DNA from: Sphingomonas sp. DG1-23
GTDB taxonomy: Bacteria; Pseudomonadota; Alphaproteobacteria; Sphingomonadales; Sphingomonadaceae
NCBI RefSeq assembly: GCF_030730875.1
Contig: NZ_JAVAMA010000003.1
Location: 362,919 to 426,918, forward strand
DNA: 64,000 nucleotides
Direction of reading: 5' to 3'
Position numbers and translations under genes: made by a program. The notes under the pieces were generated by a model that was not told the origin of the DNA, did no database searches, and saw nothing but the letters and a program-made list of their open reading frames with translations. Every line of letters starts with the position of its first letter. Position 1 is the stretch's first letter. Below are positions 18,855-27,172 of this stretch, piece after piece.

Positions 18855-18865
18855 GCCGCGGAAAA

Positions 18866-18885
18866 GTATTTATATGATAAAATAC
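18866..18885. promoter_or_regulatory. AT-rich inverted repeat sharing ATATGATAA core
   Basis: GTATTT and AAATAC form 6-bp arms around ATATGATA. The sequence ATATGATAA is the same as in the left half-site at 13738-13746, in front of the TonB receptor and the sulfatase operon. This makes it a candidate second operator of the same regulator, located 91 bases before the sulfatase start at 18977. Confidence 0.45.
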
Positions 18886-18976
18886 GATCGAATCGGCGGA
18901 TATGATCTGACCGGTATCGGCCAATGGAGAGGCGGGACGTCTTCGCGACGCATCCGCAGGAATGGAAAGGAACATC

Positions 18977-20611
18977 ATGCGGCTGCGCATCACCAAGGCT
19001 TCGCTCCGCGGCAGCCATGTCGGGGTGGCTGGCCCCCGCTTCGGCGCCGCCTGCGCCGTGGCCGCGATGCTGGTTTCCGCCGGCTGCGCCACCGTGCGCG
19101 ACGGGCGCGAGACAACCCCTCGGCAGGCGATGACCATGCCCGTCGCCGCGGAGCGTCCCAACATCCTGCTGATCCTGGTCGACGACCTCAAGCCGGCGAT
19201 CCATGCGTTCGGCGATCCGGTGGCGATCACGCCGAACATCGATCGGCTGGCGGCGCGCGGCACCCGCTTCGAGCTCGCTTACGCCAATCAGTCGGTCTGC
19301 GCGCCGAGCCGGATCAATCTGATGACCGGCGCGCGTTCGACCTCCACCGGCATCTATGATTTCGGCCAGAATTTGCGCGACTACCTGCCCGACGCCGTGA
19401 CGATGCCGCAATATTTCATGGCCGCCGGCTATCGCGCCGAGAGCGTCGGCAAGACCTTCCATATCGGGCACAACACCAAGGGCGATCCGCAGAGCTGGTC
19501 GACCACGCCCTACAAGGACCATGTGATCGAATATGTCTCGCCCGAGGGCAAGGCGCTCGGCAAGACCCGCGAGGCGGCGTTGTTCAACGAGTTCGAGATC
19601 CCGAAAGGCGATGTCTGGACCTATGCCCGCACGCTCGCGCGCGGGATCGCGTGGGAGTCGCCCGACGTGCCCGACGAGGCCTATGGCGACGGCCGTGTCG
19701 CGGCGAAGGCCGTCACACGGCTCGGCGAGCTCGGCGCCGCCGGCCAGCCATTCTTCCTCGCGGTCGGCTTCGCGCGCCCGCATCTGCCCTTCGCGGTGCC
19801 CAAGCGCTATTGGGACAAATATGATCGCGCGAAGCTGCCGCTGCCGGCATTCGAACGCATGCCCGAAGGCGCGCCGGCCTTTGCCGGCAAGGTCGGCGGC
19901 GAGATCAACGCCTATGCCCCGATCGACGATAAGGTGCCCGAGACGCAATATCCCGAAGCGCTCAAGCGCACGCTGATCCACGGTTATTATGCCGGCGTGA
20001 GCTATGTCGACGCGCAGATCGGCAAGCTGATGGCCGAGCTCGACCGCACCGGGCTGTCGAAGAACACGATCGTCGTTTTGTGGGGCGACCATGGCTATCA
20101 TCTCGGCGACCATGCGATCTGGACCAAGCATACCAATTACGAGCAGGCGACCCATTTGCCCTTGCTGTTCGCCGGTCCGGGCATCGGCGCGAACCAGGCC
20201 ACCCGCCAGCTCGCCGAGACGGTGGACATCTACCCTACCCTCGCCACGCTGGTCGGGCTGCAGCGGCCGGCGGGACCGCAGCCGATCGACGGCGCCGACC
20301 TGACCCCCGTGCTCCACGATCCGGCGGCGCGCGTGCGCGGCTATGCCTATCACGCCTATCCCCGCCCCAACCGCGTCGGCCAGGCGATACGGACCGAGCG
20401 CTACCGCCTCGTCCGTTGGACCCAGGAGCAGACCGGCGCGCGCGACTATGAGCTGTACGATCTCGTCAACGACCCGCTCGAGACCCGCAATATCGCCGCA
20501 GCCCAACCGGAGCTCCGCGACCGGCTCGACGCCCTTCTCGACGCGCAGCCCAAACCGCAATCGGTCAATTTACGCCAGCTGCGCGCGCGTGGCGGGATAT
20601 CCGCGAACTAG
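18977..20611 (+). CDS. Type I sulfatase, iduronate-2-sulfatase-like, possible lipoprotein
   Basis: Sulfatase of about 544 residues. The ATG at 18977 is preferred over 18962 because AAAGGA lies five bases upstream. The N-terminal hydrophobic stretch ends MLVSAGC (Cys37), an imperfect lipobox, so it may be lipid-anchored. The metal ligands LVDDLKPA lie near residues 68-75, CAPSR at 108-112 is the formylglycine site, and GDHGYHLGDHAIWTKHTNYE is a C-terminal catalytic segment. The VDDLKPA, KTFHIGH and GYHLGDH segments are typical of iduronate-2-sulfatase-like (S1_7) enzymes, suggesting a sulfated uronide or galactan substrate. The palindromes upstream suggest co-regulation with the rest of the locus. 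Confidence 0.93.
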   Translation: MRLRITKASLRGSHVGVAGPRFGAACAVAAMLVSAGCATVRDGRETTPRQAMTMPVAAERPNILLILVDDLKPAIHAFGDPVAITPNIDRLAARGTRFELAYANQSVCAPSRINLMTGARSTSTGIYDFGQNLRDYLPDAVTMPQYFMAAGYRAESVGKTFHIGHNTKGDPQSWSTTPYKDHVIEYVSPEGKALGKTREAALFNEFEIPKGDVWTYARTLARGIAWESPDVPDEAYGDGRVAAKAVTRLGELGAAGQPFFLAVGFARPHLPFAVPKRYWDKYDRAKLPLPAFERMPEGAPAFAGKVGGEINAYAPIDDKVPETQYPEALKRTLIHGYYAGVSYVDAQIGKLMAELDRTGLSKNTIVVLWGDHGYHLGDHAIWTKHTNYEQATHLPLLFAGPGIGANQATRQLAETVDIYPTLATLVGLQRPAGPQPIDGADLTPVLHDPAARVRGYAYHAYPRPNRVGQAIRTERYRLVRWTQEQTGARDYELYDLVNDPLETRNIAAAQPELRDRLDALLDAQPKPQSVNLRQLRARGGISAN

Positions 20612-20820
20612 CGCCATGTCGGTGCCGGCATTTGCTCGATTGTCCGAAATCCTCGGGTAATCCCGGCACGCACTGCTGCGAGGAATGCCTGAAGAGAGAC
20701 CGCAAGCTGCGCGCATTGGCGTTTTTTGCTTGAAGTTACAGGCGCCCAAACCATTGTCGCGCTAAACCGTTGTGCATTGGCGAGGCTGCCAGGCGTCCCC
20801 GGGCAGTGAAAAGGTATCCC

Positions 20821-23109
20821 GTGTCGAAACAGCGTTCGGACAGGCCGGAGATCAAGCCCTTTGCCGGACCCGCGGGCGGCTGGGGCTCGATACGCTCGCT
20901 CGCGGAGATCCTGCCGCGCGAGCGCGTCACGCCCGATGCGCTCGTCCAGCTCGCGCGCCAGAACAAGCCCGAGGGTTTCATGTGCACCAGTTGCGCCTGG
21001 CCCAAGCCCGCCGATCACCATCCTGCCGAATTCTGCGAGGAAGGGGCGAAGGCGACCGCGTGGGAATTGACCACGCTGCGGACCACCCCTGAATTCTTCG
21101 AACAGCACACACTGACCGAGTTGCGCGACTGGAAGGATTACGATCTCGAGCAGCACGGCCGGCTGACGCATCCGCTGCGCTACGACGCGGCAAGCGACAA
21201 ATATGCAGCGTGCGGCTGGGAAGAAGCGTTCGACGCGATCGGCGCCGCGCTCCGCCCGCTCGATCCTAAATCGGTCGCTTTCTATTCGTCGGGACGCACC
21301 GGCCTCGAGGCATCGTACATGTACGGGCTGATGGCGCGGATGTTCGGCAACCAGAACCTGCCCGACAGCTCGAACATGTGCCACGAATCGACTTCGGTGG
21401 GCCTCAAGGCCGCGATCGGCGTGCCGGTAGGGACCACCCGGCTCGCGGATTTTCAGGCCTGCGACGCGATCTTCTTCTTCGGGCAGAATGTCGGATCAAA
21501 CGCGCCGCGGATGCTCCACGACCTGCGCAGCGCGCGCAAGCGCGGGGTGGAGATCATCACCTTCAACCCGCTCAAGGAACGCGGGCTCGAGCGCTTCACC
21601 AATCCGCAAAACCCGATCGAGATGCTCACCGGGGGCGAGACGCAGATCTCGACTCAATATCATCAGGTAAAGGCCGGCGGCGACATTGCCGCGATGCTCG
21701 GCATCGCCAAGTTCCTGATCGAATGGGACGACGCTGCGCTGACAGCGGGCGATCCGCCGGTCCTCGATCATGAATTCATCGCGCAGCATACCAAGGATTT
21801 CGATGCGTTCGCCGAAGCCACGCGCGCAGCCGAATGGGCCGATATCGAGCACGAGTCCGGCCTGGCGCAATCCGCGCTGGAGCAGGCAGCACGGGTCTAT
21901 GCGAGATCGAAAGCGGTGCTCGCCATTTACGGCATGGGGCTGACCCAGCATGTGAAGGGCGTCGAAAATGTCCGCATGGTGGTCAATCTGCTGCTGCTGC
22001 GCGGCAATATCGGCAAGCCCGGCGCCGGCCCTACCCCGGTCCGCGGCCATTCCAATGTCCAGGGTCAGCGCACCGTCGGCATCACCGAGAAGACCGAATT
22101 GGTACCGGTCGACAAGCTCAAGGAACTGTACGGCTTCGATCCGCCCACCGAAAAGGGGCTCGACACCGTCGAGACCTGCAGCGGCGTGATCGACGGTTCG
22201 GTCAAGGCGGTGATTGGCCTCGGCGGTAATTTCCTGCGCGCGGTGCCCGAAACGGCAGCCATGGAGGAGGCCTGGCCGCGTCTCGACCTCTCCGTCCAGA
22301 TCGCCACCAAGCTCAATCGCAACCATCTCTTCGCCGGCAAGGTGACCTATCTCCTGCCCTGCCTCGGCCGGATCGAGGAGGATGTGCAGGCAAGCGGCCC
22401 ACAGGCGGTATCGACCGAGGATTCGACCAGTTGCATCCACGGTTCGCGCGGCAAATCGAAACCCGCCAGTCCGCATTTGTTGTCCGAGCCGCGCATCGTC
22501 GCCGAGATCGCCAAACGCATCCTGCCGCCCAATCCGCGAGTCGACTGGGACGGCTGGGTCGCCGATTATGCGCGGATCCGCGACGCGATCGAGGCGACCT
22601 ACCCGGCGATCTTCAAGGACTATAACAAGCGCCTGTTCACGCCGGGCGGCTTCTGGAAGGGCAACAAGGCCGCCGAACGCATCTGGCTTACGCCCAGCGG
22701 CAGAGCCGAGTTCCTCGCGCCCAGCTGCCTCAGCGCTACCGGATTCAGCGACGCGGAGGGGCGCTTCCGGCTGATGACCCTGCGCTCGAACGATCAGTTC
22801 AACACGACGATCTATGGCTATCACGATCGTTTTCGCGGCGTGAAAGGCACGCGCGACGTGCTGCTCATCAACCGCGAGGACATGGCCGCAACGGGCGTGT
22901 CCGAGGGCCAGATCGTCGCGCTCGAAAGCGACGCCGGGGACGGCAAGCTGCGCCGGCGCGACGGCCTGATCGTCACGCCCTACGACATCCCCCGCGGCTG
23001 CCTCGGCGCTTATTATCCCGAGGCGAACGTGCTGATACCGGTCGAGCATCATGCCGAGCAGAGCCATGTCCCGGCTGCCAAATCCGTGCCGGTCCGGATT
23101 CGCGTCTGA
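20821..23109 (+). CDS. YdeP/FdhF-family molybdopterin oxidoreductase
   Basis: Cytoplasmic molybdenum enzyme of about 762 residues related to formate dehydrogenase alpha chains. The GTG at 20821 follows AAAAGG. The N-terminal FMCTSCAWPKPADHHP and EFCEEGAKATAWEL segments are typical of the YdeP-like group and offer Cys ligands for an Fe-S cluster. NMCHESTSVG places Cys-His where formate dehydrogenase H has selenocysteine-His, so this is a cysteine-ligated form. The C-terminal molybdopterin dinucleotide domain includes LRSNDQFNTTIYGYHDR. The fdhD and mobA genes follow at once, supplying sulfuration and MGD. Formate oxidation is likely but unproven for this subgroup. Confidence 0.9.
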   Translation: MSKQRSDRPEIKPFAGPAGGWGSIRSLAEILPRERVTPDALVQLARQNKPEGFMCTSCAWPKPADHHPAEFCEEGAKATAWELTTLRTTPEFFEQHTLTELRDWKDYDLEQHGRLTHPLRYDAASDKYAACGWEEAFDAIGAALRPLDPKSVAFYSSGRTGLEASYMYGLMARMFGNQNLPDSSNMCHESTSVGLKAAIGVPVGTTRLADFQACDAIFFFGQNVGSNAPRMLHDLRSARKRGVEIITFNPLKERGLERFTNPQNPIEMLTGGETQISTQYHQVKAGGDIAAMLGIAKFLIEWDDAALTAGDPPVLDHEFIAQHTKDFDAFAEATRAAEWADIEHESGLAQSALEQAARVYARSKAVLAIYGMGLTQHVKGVENVRMVVNLLLLRGNIGKPGAGPTPVRGHSNVQGQRTVGITEKTELVPVDKLKELYGFDPPTEKGLDTVETCSGVIDGSVKAVIGLGGNFLRAVPETAAMEEAWPRLDLSVQIATKLNRNHLFAGKVTYLLPCLGRIEEDVQASGPQAVSTEDSTSCIHGSRGKSKPASPHLLSEPRIVAEIAKRILPPNPRVDWDGWVADYARIRDAIEATYPAIFKDYNKRLFTPGGFWKGNKAAERIWLTPSGRAEFLAPSCLSATGFSDAEGRFRLMTLRSNDQFNTTIYGYHDRFRGVKGTRDVLLINREDMAATGVSEGQIVALESDAGDGKLRRRDGLIVTPYDIPRGCLGAYYPEANVLIPVEHHAEQSHVPAAKSVPVRIRV

Positions 23110-23123
23110 AACCCGCCCTGCCC

Positions 23124-23885
23124 TTGAAATTCGAGCAGATCGGCGCCGACGGGTCCACCGGAATGCGAAGCCGCGCGATCGCCGAGGAAGTTCCGGTCGC
23201 GATCGAGTGCAACGGACTCGGTTATGCCGTGCTGATGGCCAGCCCGGGCGACCTGCTCGACCTCGGTTATGGCTTCGCATTGACCGAACGGCTTATCGAC
23301 CGCGCCGACGACATGCTCGACGCCGAAGTCCATGCCGTCGAACACGGCATGCTGCTCCGTCTGACGCTATCGCCGCGCGTCGCGGACCGGCTGTCCGACC
23401 GAATTCGCCACCGCACCGCGGATTCGTCGTGCGGGTTGTGCGGGATCGAGAGCCTCGAACAGGCCTTGCGCCCTTTGCCTGCCCGGCAACGGCGTTGGGC
23501 GGGCGAAGACCATGCGGTGTTCGTCGCGCTCGAGGCGCTCGAAGCGGCCCAGCCACTAGGCGCCGCCACGCACGCGGTGCACGCCGCGGCCGCCTGTGCT
23601 GCCGACGGCACGATCCGGCGGGTTCGCGAGGATGTCGGCCGGCACAATGCCTTCGACAAGCTCATCGGCGGGATGCTGCGCGAGGGAATGGGCTGGGACG
23701 ATGGCTTCGCGCTGCTCACATCGCGCTGCTCCTACGAGCTGGTCGAGAAGGCGGTGCTTTCCGATTGCCCGATGCTCGCCACCATTTCCGCGCCCACGGC
23801 CCTGGCACTCGCGCGTGCGGGCGAGGCCGGGCTCGCGTTGCGGGTCCTTGCCCGCCCCGATTCCCTGTTGCGGCCCGTCGCATGA
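23124..23885 (+). CDS. fdhD: Formate dehydrogenase accessory sulfurtransferase FdhD
   Basis: FdhD moves sulfur from a cysteine desulfurase to the molybdenum cofactor of formate-dehydrogenase-type enzymes. The hallmark CxxC motif is present as SSCGLCGIES around residues 108-113, and RVREDVGRHNAFDKLIGG is the conserved second block. The length of 253 residues is normal. The start is a TTG without a clear ribosome-binding site; an in-frame ATG at 23163 is an alternative. It lies 14 bases after the molybdoenzyme gene and overlaps mobA by ATGA. Confidence 0.93.
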   Translation: MKFEQIGADGSTGMRSRAIAEEVPVAIECNGLGYAVLMASPGDLLDLGYGFALTERLIDRADDMLDAEVHAVEHGMLLRLTLSPRVADRLSDRIRHRTADSSCGLCGIESLEQALRPLPARQRRWAGEDHAVFVALEALEAAQPLGAATHAVHAAAACAADGTIRRVREDVGRHNAFDKLIGGMLREGMGWDDGFALLTSRCSYELVEKAVLSDCPMLATISAPTALALARAGEAGLALRVLARPDSLLRPVA

Positions 23886-24421
23886 AAATGCTCGGCGCCA
23901 TTCTCGCCGGCGGCGAATCCCGCCGCTTCGGCAGCGCAAAGGCCGACGCGATACTGGACGGCCGAAAGCTGGTCGATCACGTCGCCGAGGCGCTTCGCCA
24001 CGATTGCGATGCGCTGGTGATCTGCGGACGCACCCACCCGAAAATTTTCCGCCTCGAGGATCGCCCCACTGCGGGTCTTGGCCCGCTCGGCGGGCTCTGC
24101 GCGGCATTGATCCATGGCCGGGACAGCGGTTTCGACGCGGTGCTCAGCGCCCCCTGCGACGCGCCGAACTTGCCGGCAGGTCTCTTGCTTCTGCTCTCGC
24201 AGGGCGGCCCGACGGCTTATGTTGCCGATCATCCGGTAGTCGGGCTTTGGCCCTGCGCGCTCGCAGACCGATTGCTTTCCCATCTGGAGCAGAATGGCGA
24301 TCGCTCGTTGCGCAATTGGGCGCGCGCCGCCGAGGCCGCTGCGATCGGTCTCCCGCAGCCAATCAGCAATATCAATACGCCCGACGATCTCGCGGCGATT
24401 CAACGGCGATGCGCGCTCTGA
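23882..24421 (+). CDS. mobA: Molybdenum cofactor guanylyltransferase MobA
   Basis: Adds GMP to molybdopterin to form the MGD cofactor needed by the molybdoenzyme two genes upstream. The N-terminal nucleotide-binding motif is LGAILAGGESRRFGSAKAD (residues about 4-22), and GPLGGLCAAL and SAPCDAPNLP are further family motifs. At 179 residues it is of normal, slightly short length. The ATG overlaps the fdhD stop, so the three genes form one unit. Confidence 0.92.
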   Translation: MKMLGAILAGGESRRFGSAKADAILDGRKLVDHVAEALRHDCDALVICGRTHPKIFRLEDRPTAGLGPLGGLCAALIHGRDSGFDAVLSAPCDAPNLPAGLLLLLSQGGPTAYVADHPVVGLWPCALADRLLSHLEQNGDRSLRNWARAAEAAAIGLPQPISNINTPDDLAAIQRRCAL

Positions 24422-24490
24422 AGCGCTCGCGCGCGTAACGCACATACCCCCTGCGATCGCCAGATTCCGGCCGCGGAACCTCCTTGCAAT

Positions 24491-24505
24491 TGCGATTTAA
24501 TCGCA
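24491..24505. promoter_or_regulatory. Fur-like palindrome before siderophore receptor
   Basis: TGCGATT-T-AATCGCA is a perfect 7-1-7 inverted repeat inside TTGCAATTGCGATTTAATCG, 62 bases before the receptor start. GCAATTGCGA-type sequences with such symmetry resemble alphaproteobacterial Fur boxes. The assignment rests on pattern and on the identity of the downstream gene. Confidence 0.5.
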
Positions 24506-24566
24506 TTAGCGACGCCGAACTTGGCTCCGGCGGCCCGATTGGCGCGCTTCAGTCAAAAAGGGGAAA

Positions 24567-26714
24567 ATGATGCGCCGTTCAATTTGCTTGCTGCTGGCAG
24601 GCTCGGCATGCCTGTTCACGCCGGCACTGCTTCACGCGCAGGAAGCGCCACAGCGGGATGCGTCGACCGAAGACGCGGCCGAGGACATCGTCGTTACCGG
24701 CTACGGCCGAAGCAACGAACCCACCACGGCGACCGGGCTTCCCCTCAAGCCAATCGAGACGCCGCAGACGATCAGCGTCATCACCCGACAGCAGATCAGG
24801 GATCAGGCGCTGACGTCGATCAACGACGCGCTCGATTTCGCCGTGGGAATCTCGAAGAAGGACATCGATCGCGGCCGCAGTGCGATTTCGGCGCGCGGAT
24901 TCGAGGTCCAGAATTTCCAGCTCGATGGTGCGCCGTTCGTCAACGGCAATGTCGGCTTCGGCGAGACGAGCACCGTGCAGTATGAGCGGGTCGATCTGGT
25001 TCGCGGCGCGGCCGGGCTGATGCAGGGCGCGGGCGACCCTTCGGCGGTGGTCAATTTGATCCGCAAGCACGCGGATAGCAGCGAGTTCGCCGGCTATGCC
25101 AGCCTCGAGGCCGCGTCATGGAACCGCTTTTCCGGGACGGTCGACGTCCAGTCGCCGCTCAACGCCGCGGGAACGGTGCGGCTGCGCGGGGTCGCCCAAG
25201 CCTATCGGCAGGACGGCTTCGTCGATCGCGAAGAGAAAAAGGGCCTCCTGCTCTACGGCGTGCTGGATGCCGATCTGGGGGAGCGCACCAGACTGTCGGT
25301 CGGCGCGAGCTATCAGCGCGACGATCGCGATGGCGTGATGTGGGCGCAGTTGCCTTACTGGTACACTGACGGCACCCGCACCGATTGGCCGCGATCGAAG
25401 ACCACCGGCACCGATTGGGGATTCTGGAACACCACCGAGATCTCGGCCTTCGCCACGCTCACGCACGATCTGGGCGGAGGATGGCGCATCCGCGGTGACC
25501 TCGGCTATCACAAGGGTCTCGAGGAATCGAAGCTGTTGTGGCTCGACGGCACCCCGGATCGCATAACCGGGCTGGGCGTGAACAGCTCGGGCTATTGGTA
25601 CAAGGCCGATCCCGAGCAATGGCACGGCAGCATTCAGGCAAACGGCACTTTCACGCTGCTCGGCGGAACGCACGATCTGTCGGTCGGCGCGATGGCGAGC
25701 TATCTCGACGGCGGCTGGACCAATCGCACGCCGCTTGCCATCGATCCGATTGGCGATTTCAATCGCTGGGACGGCACGCTCGCCGATCCCGAATGGGGCG
25801 AACGCTATGTGCTTTCGGGCATGGGCAACACCACCCAGACCGCCTTGTACGCCACGACGCGGATCAACCTGATCGGCGGACTGAAGGTCATCGGCGGCGG
25901 ACGCTTGAGCTATTTCACGCGCAACGAGGAAGCCGATTCCTTTGGCGGAACGGCGTATCGACTGAAGTACAACAACGTGTTCACGCCCTATGCCGGGCTG
26001 GTCTACGACATCACCGCCAACCTGTCCGCTTATGCGAGCTACACCAACATCTTCAAACCGCAGGGCAATGTGCGTGATCGCGAAGGCCGGCTGCTCGATC
26101 CGCTCGAAGGGAAGAGCTACGAAGCCGGACTGAAGGCGCTGTTCCTCGACGACAAGCTTCTCGCGACGGCTGCCGTATATCGCATCGAACAGGATAATCT
26201 CGCGGTTCCCGATCCCGGCCAGGTCGTGCCGGGCACGTCCAATCCGGCCTATCGCGGGGCGACGGGCACCGTCGCCAAGGGCTATGAGCTAGAGATCGTC
26301 GGCAAGATCACTCCCCAATGGGACATCAGCGCCGGGTGGAGCCATTACAGCGCAAAGGACGCCGACGACGTCGACGTGCTGAGCCATCAACCGCGCCGGG
26401 TGTTCAACTTCGCGACCGCCTACGACTTTACCGGCCCGCTCGACGGACTTCGGCTCGGCGGTGCGGTCAAATGGGAGAGCCAGCCGCCGGTCACCGCGGC
26501 CAATCCGGGCACGGGCGTGGTCGAGAATATCGGCCAGCCCGACTATGCGATCGTTAACATCATGGCGCGCTACGATCTGAGCGAGCAGCTGTCGCTGCAG
26601 CTCAACGTCGACAATCTCTTCGATCAGACCTTTTTCAGCGGCAACAGCTGGTTTCCCGGCTTCGTCTATGGCGAGCCGCGAAATGGACGCGTGACGCTGC
26701 GATTCGCATTCTGA
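24567..26714 (+). CDS. TonB-dependent siderophore receptor
   Basis: Outer-membrane ferric-siderophore transporter of 715 residues. A signal peptide ends near HAQ-E. DIVVTGYGRS is the TonB-box region, and the plug begins LPLKPIETPQTISVITRQQI with ISARGFEVQNFQLDGAPF and LVRGAAGLMQGAGDPS, the classic pattern of FhuE/FpvA-type receptors. It ends with an aromatic-terminated barrel (GRVTLRFAF). Tandem ATGs at 24567 and 24570 follow AAGGGG; either may be used. A Fur-like palindrome lies upstream and a hairpin downstream. Confidence 0.94.
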   Translation: MMRRSICLLLAGSACLFTPALLHAQEAPQRDASTEDAAEDIVVTGYGRSNEPTTATGLPLKPIETPQTISVITRQQIRDQALTSINDALDFAVGISKKDIDRGRSAISARGFEVQNFQLDGAPFVNGNVGFGETSTVQYERVDLVRGAAGLMQGAGDPSAVVNLIRKHADSSEFAGYASLEAASWNRFSGTVDVQSPLNAAGTVRLRGVAQAYRQDGFVDREEKKGLLLYGVLDADLGERTRLSVGASYQRDDRDGVMWAQLPYWYTDGTRTDWPRSKTTGTDWGFWNTTEISAFATLTHDLGGGWRIRGDLGYHKGLEESKLLWLDGTPDRITGLGVNSSGYWYKADPEQWHGSIQANGTFTLLGGTHDLSVGAMASYLDGGWTNRTPLAIDPIGDFNRWDGTLADPEWGERYVLSGMGNTTQTALYATTRINLIGGLKVIGGGRLSYFTRNEEADSFGGTAYRLKYNNVFTPYAGLVYDITANLSAYASYTNIFKPQGNVRDREGRLLDPLEGKSYEAGLKALFLDDKLLATAAVYRIEQDNLAVPDPGQVVPGTSNPAYRGATGTVAKGYELEIVGKITPQWDISAGWSHYSAKDADDVDVLSHQPRRVFNFATAYDFTGPLDGLRLGGAVKWESQPPVTAANPGTGVVENIGQPDYAIVNIMARYDLSEQLSLQLNVDNLFDQTFFSGNSWFPGFVYGEPRNGRVTLRFAF

Positions 26715-26741
26715 CGTCGCAGATATTGATCGATCTGAGTA

Positions 26742-26769
26742 TCCGGATGGCCGCAGGCGGCCGTCCGGA
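26742..26769. terminator. Hairpin downstream of siderophore receptor
   Basis: TCCGGATGGCCG and CGGCCGTCCGGA pair over 12 positions with one wobble around a CAGG loop, 28 bases after the receptor stop. There is no T-run, so it may be a Rho-assisted or processing hairpin rather than a simple intrinsic terminator. Confidence 0.5.
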
Positions 26770-26836
26770 AATGAACCGGTCCGCCCGAAAAGTAATCACC
26801 ACAGGTCCATTCCCGAAGCCGGGGTCCGGGTATCCC

Positions 26837-26864
26837 GGTCGCGATCCTCCGAGGGATCACGACC
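26837..26864 (-). terminator. Hairpin after the tRNA pair
   Basis: GGTCGCGATCC and GGGATCACGACC pair imperfectly about 70 bases beyond the 3' end of the minus-strand tRNA-Pro. It is placed to end transcription of the tRNA genes, though no clear T-run is seen. Confidence 0.4.
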
Positions 26865-26935
26865 GCACCAACCAGCGAGCGAAGCAAGCGCGCCGGCCTC
26901 GATCCTGCAAGCTCCAGGGATCTCGGAAAAGCCTT

Positions 26936-27012
<77 letters not shown>

Positions 27013-27096
27013 ACGCCGATGCCGCCTAGGCCCTTGTGCCGAAACGCACAAGTGGGTCGAGGCGACTGCGTCGTCGAAACGCGAAAAACCCGTCGC

Positions 27097-27172
27097 TGGT
27101 GGGCCCGGCAGGACTCGAACCCGCAACCTAGCCGTTATGAGCGGCCAGCTCTAACCATTGAGCTACAGGCCC
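27097..27172 (-). tRNA. tRNA with CAT anticodon, probably tRNA-Ile2
   Basis: A 76-base cloverleaf on the minus strand. The acceptor GGGCCTG pairs with CGGGCCC, and the anticodon stem GGCCG/CGGCT closes a CTCATAA loop with anticodon CAT. The T arm has GGTTCGAGTCC and CCA is encoded. The body looks like the isoleucine tRNA whose C34 becomes lysidine rather than elongator tRNA-Met; initiator features are absent. Its first ten bases overlap the stop end of the CDS at 27163. Confidence 0.88.

Noticed and set aside
18803..20560. Long antisense frame under the fourth sulfatase
   Set aside because: Same cause; the sulfatase motifs are on the plus strand.
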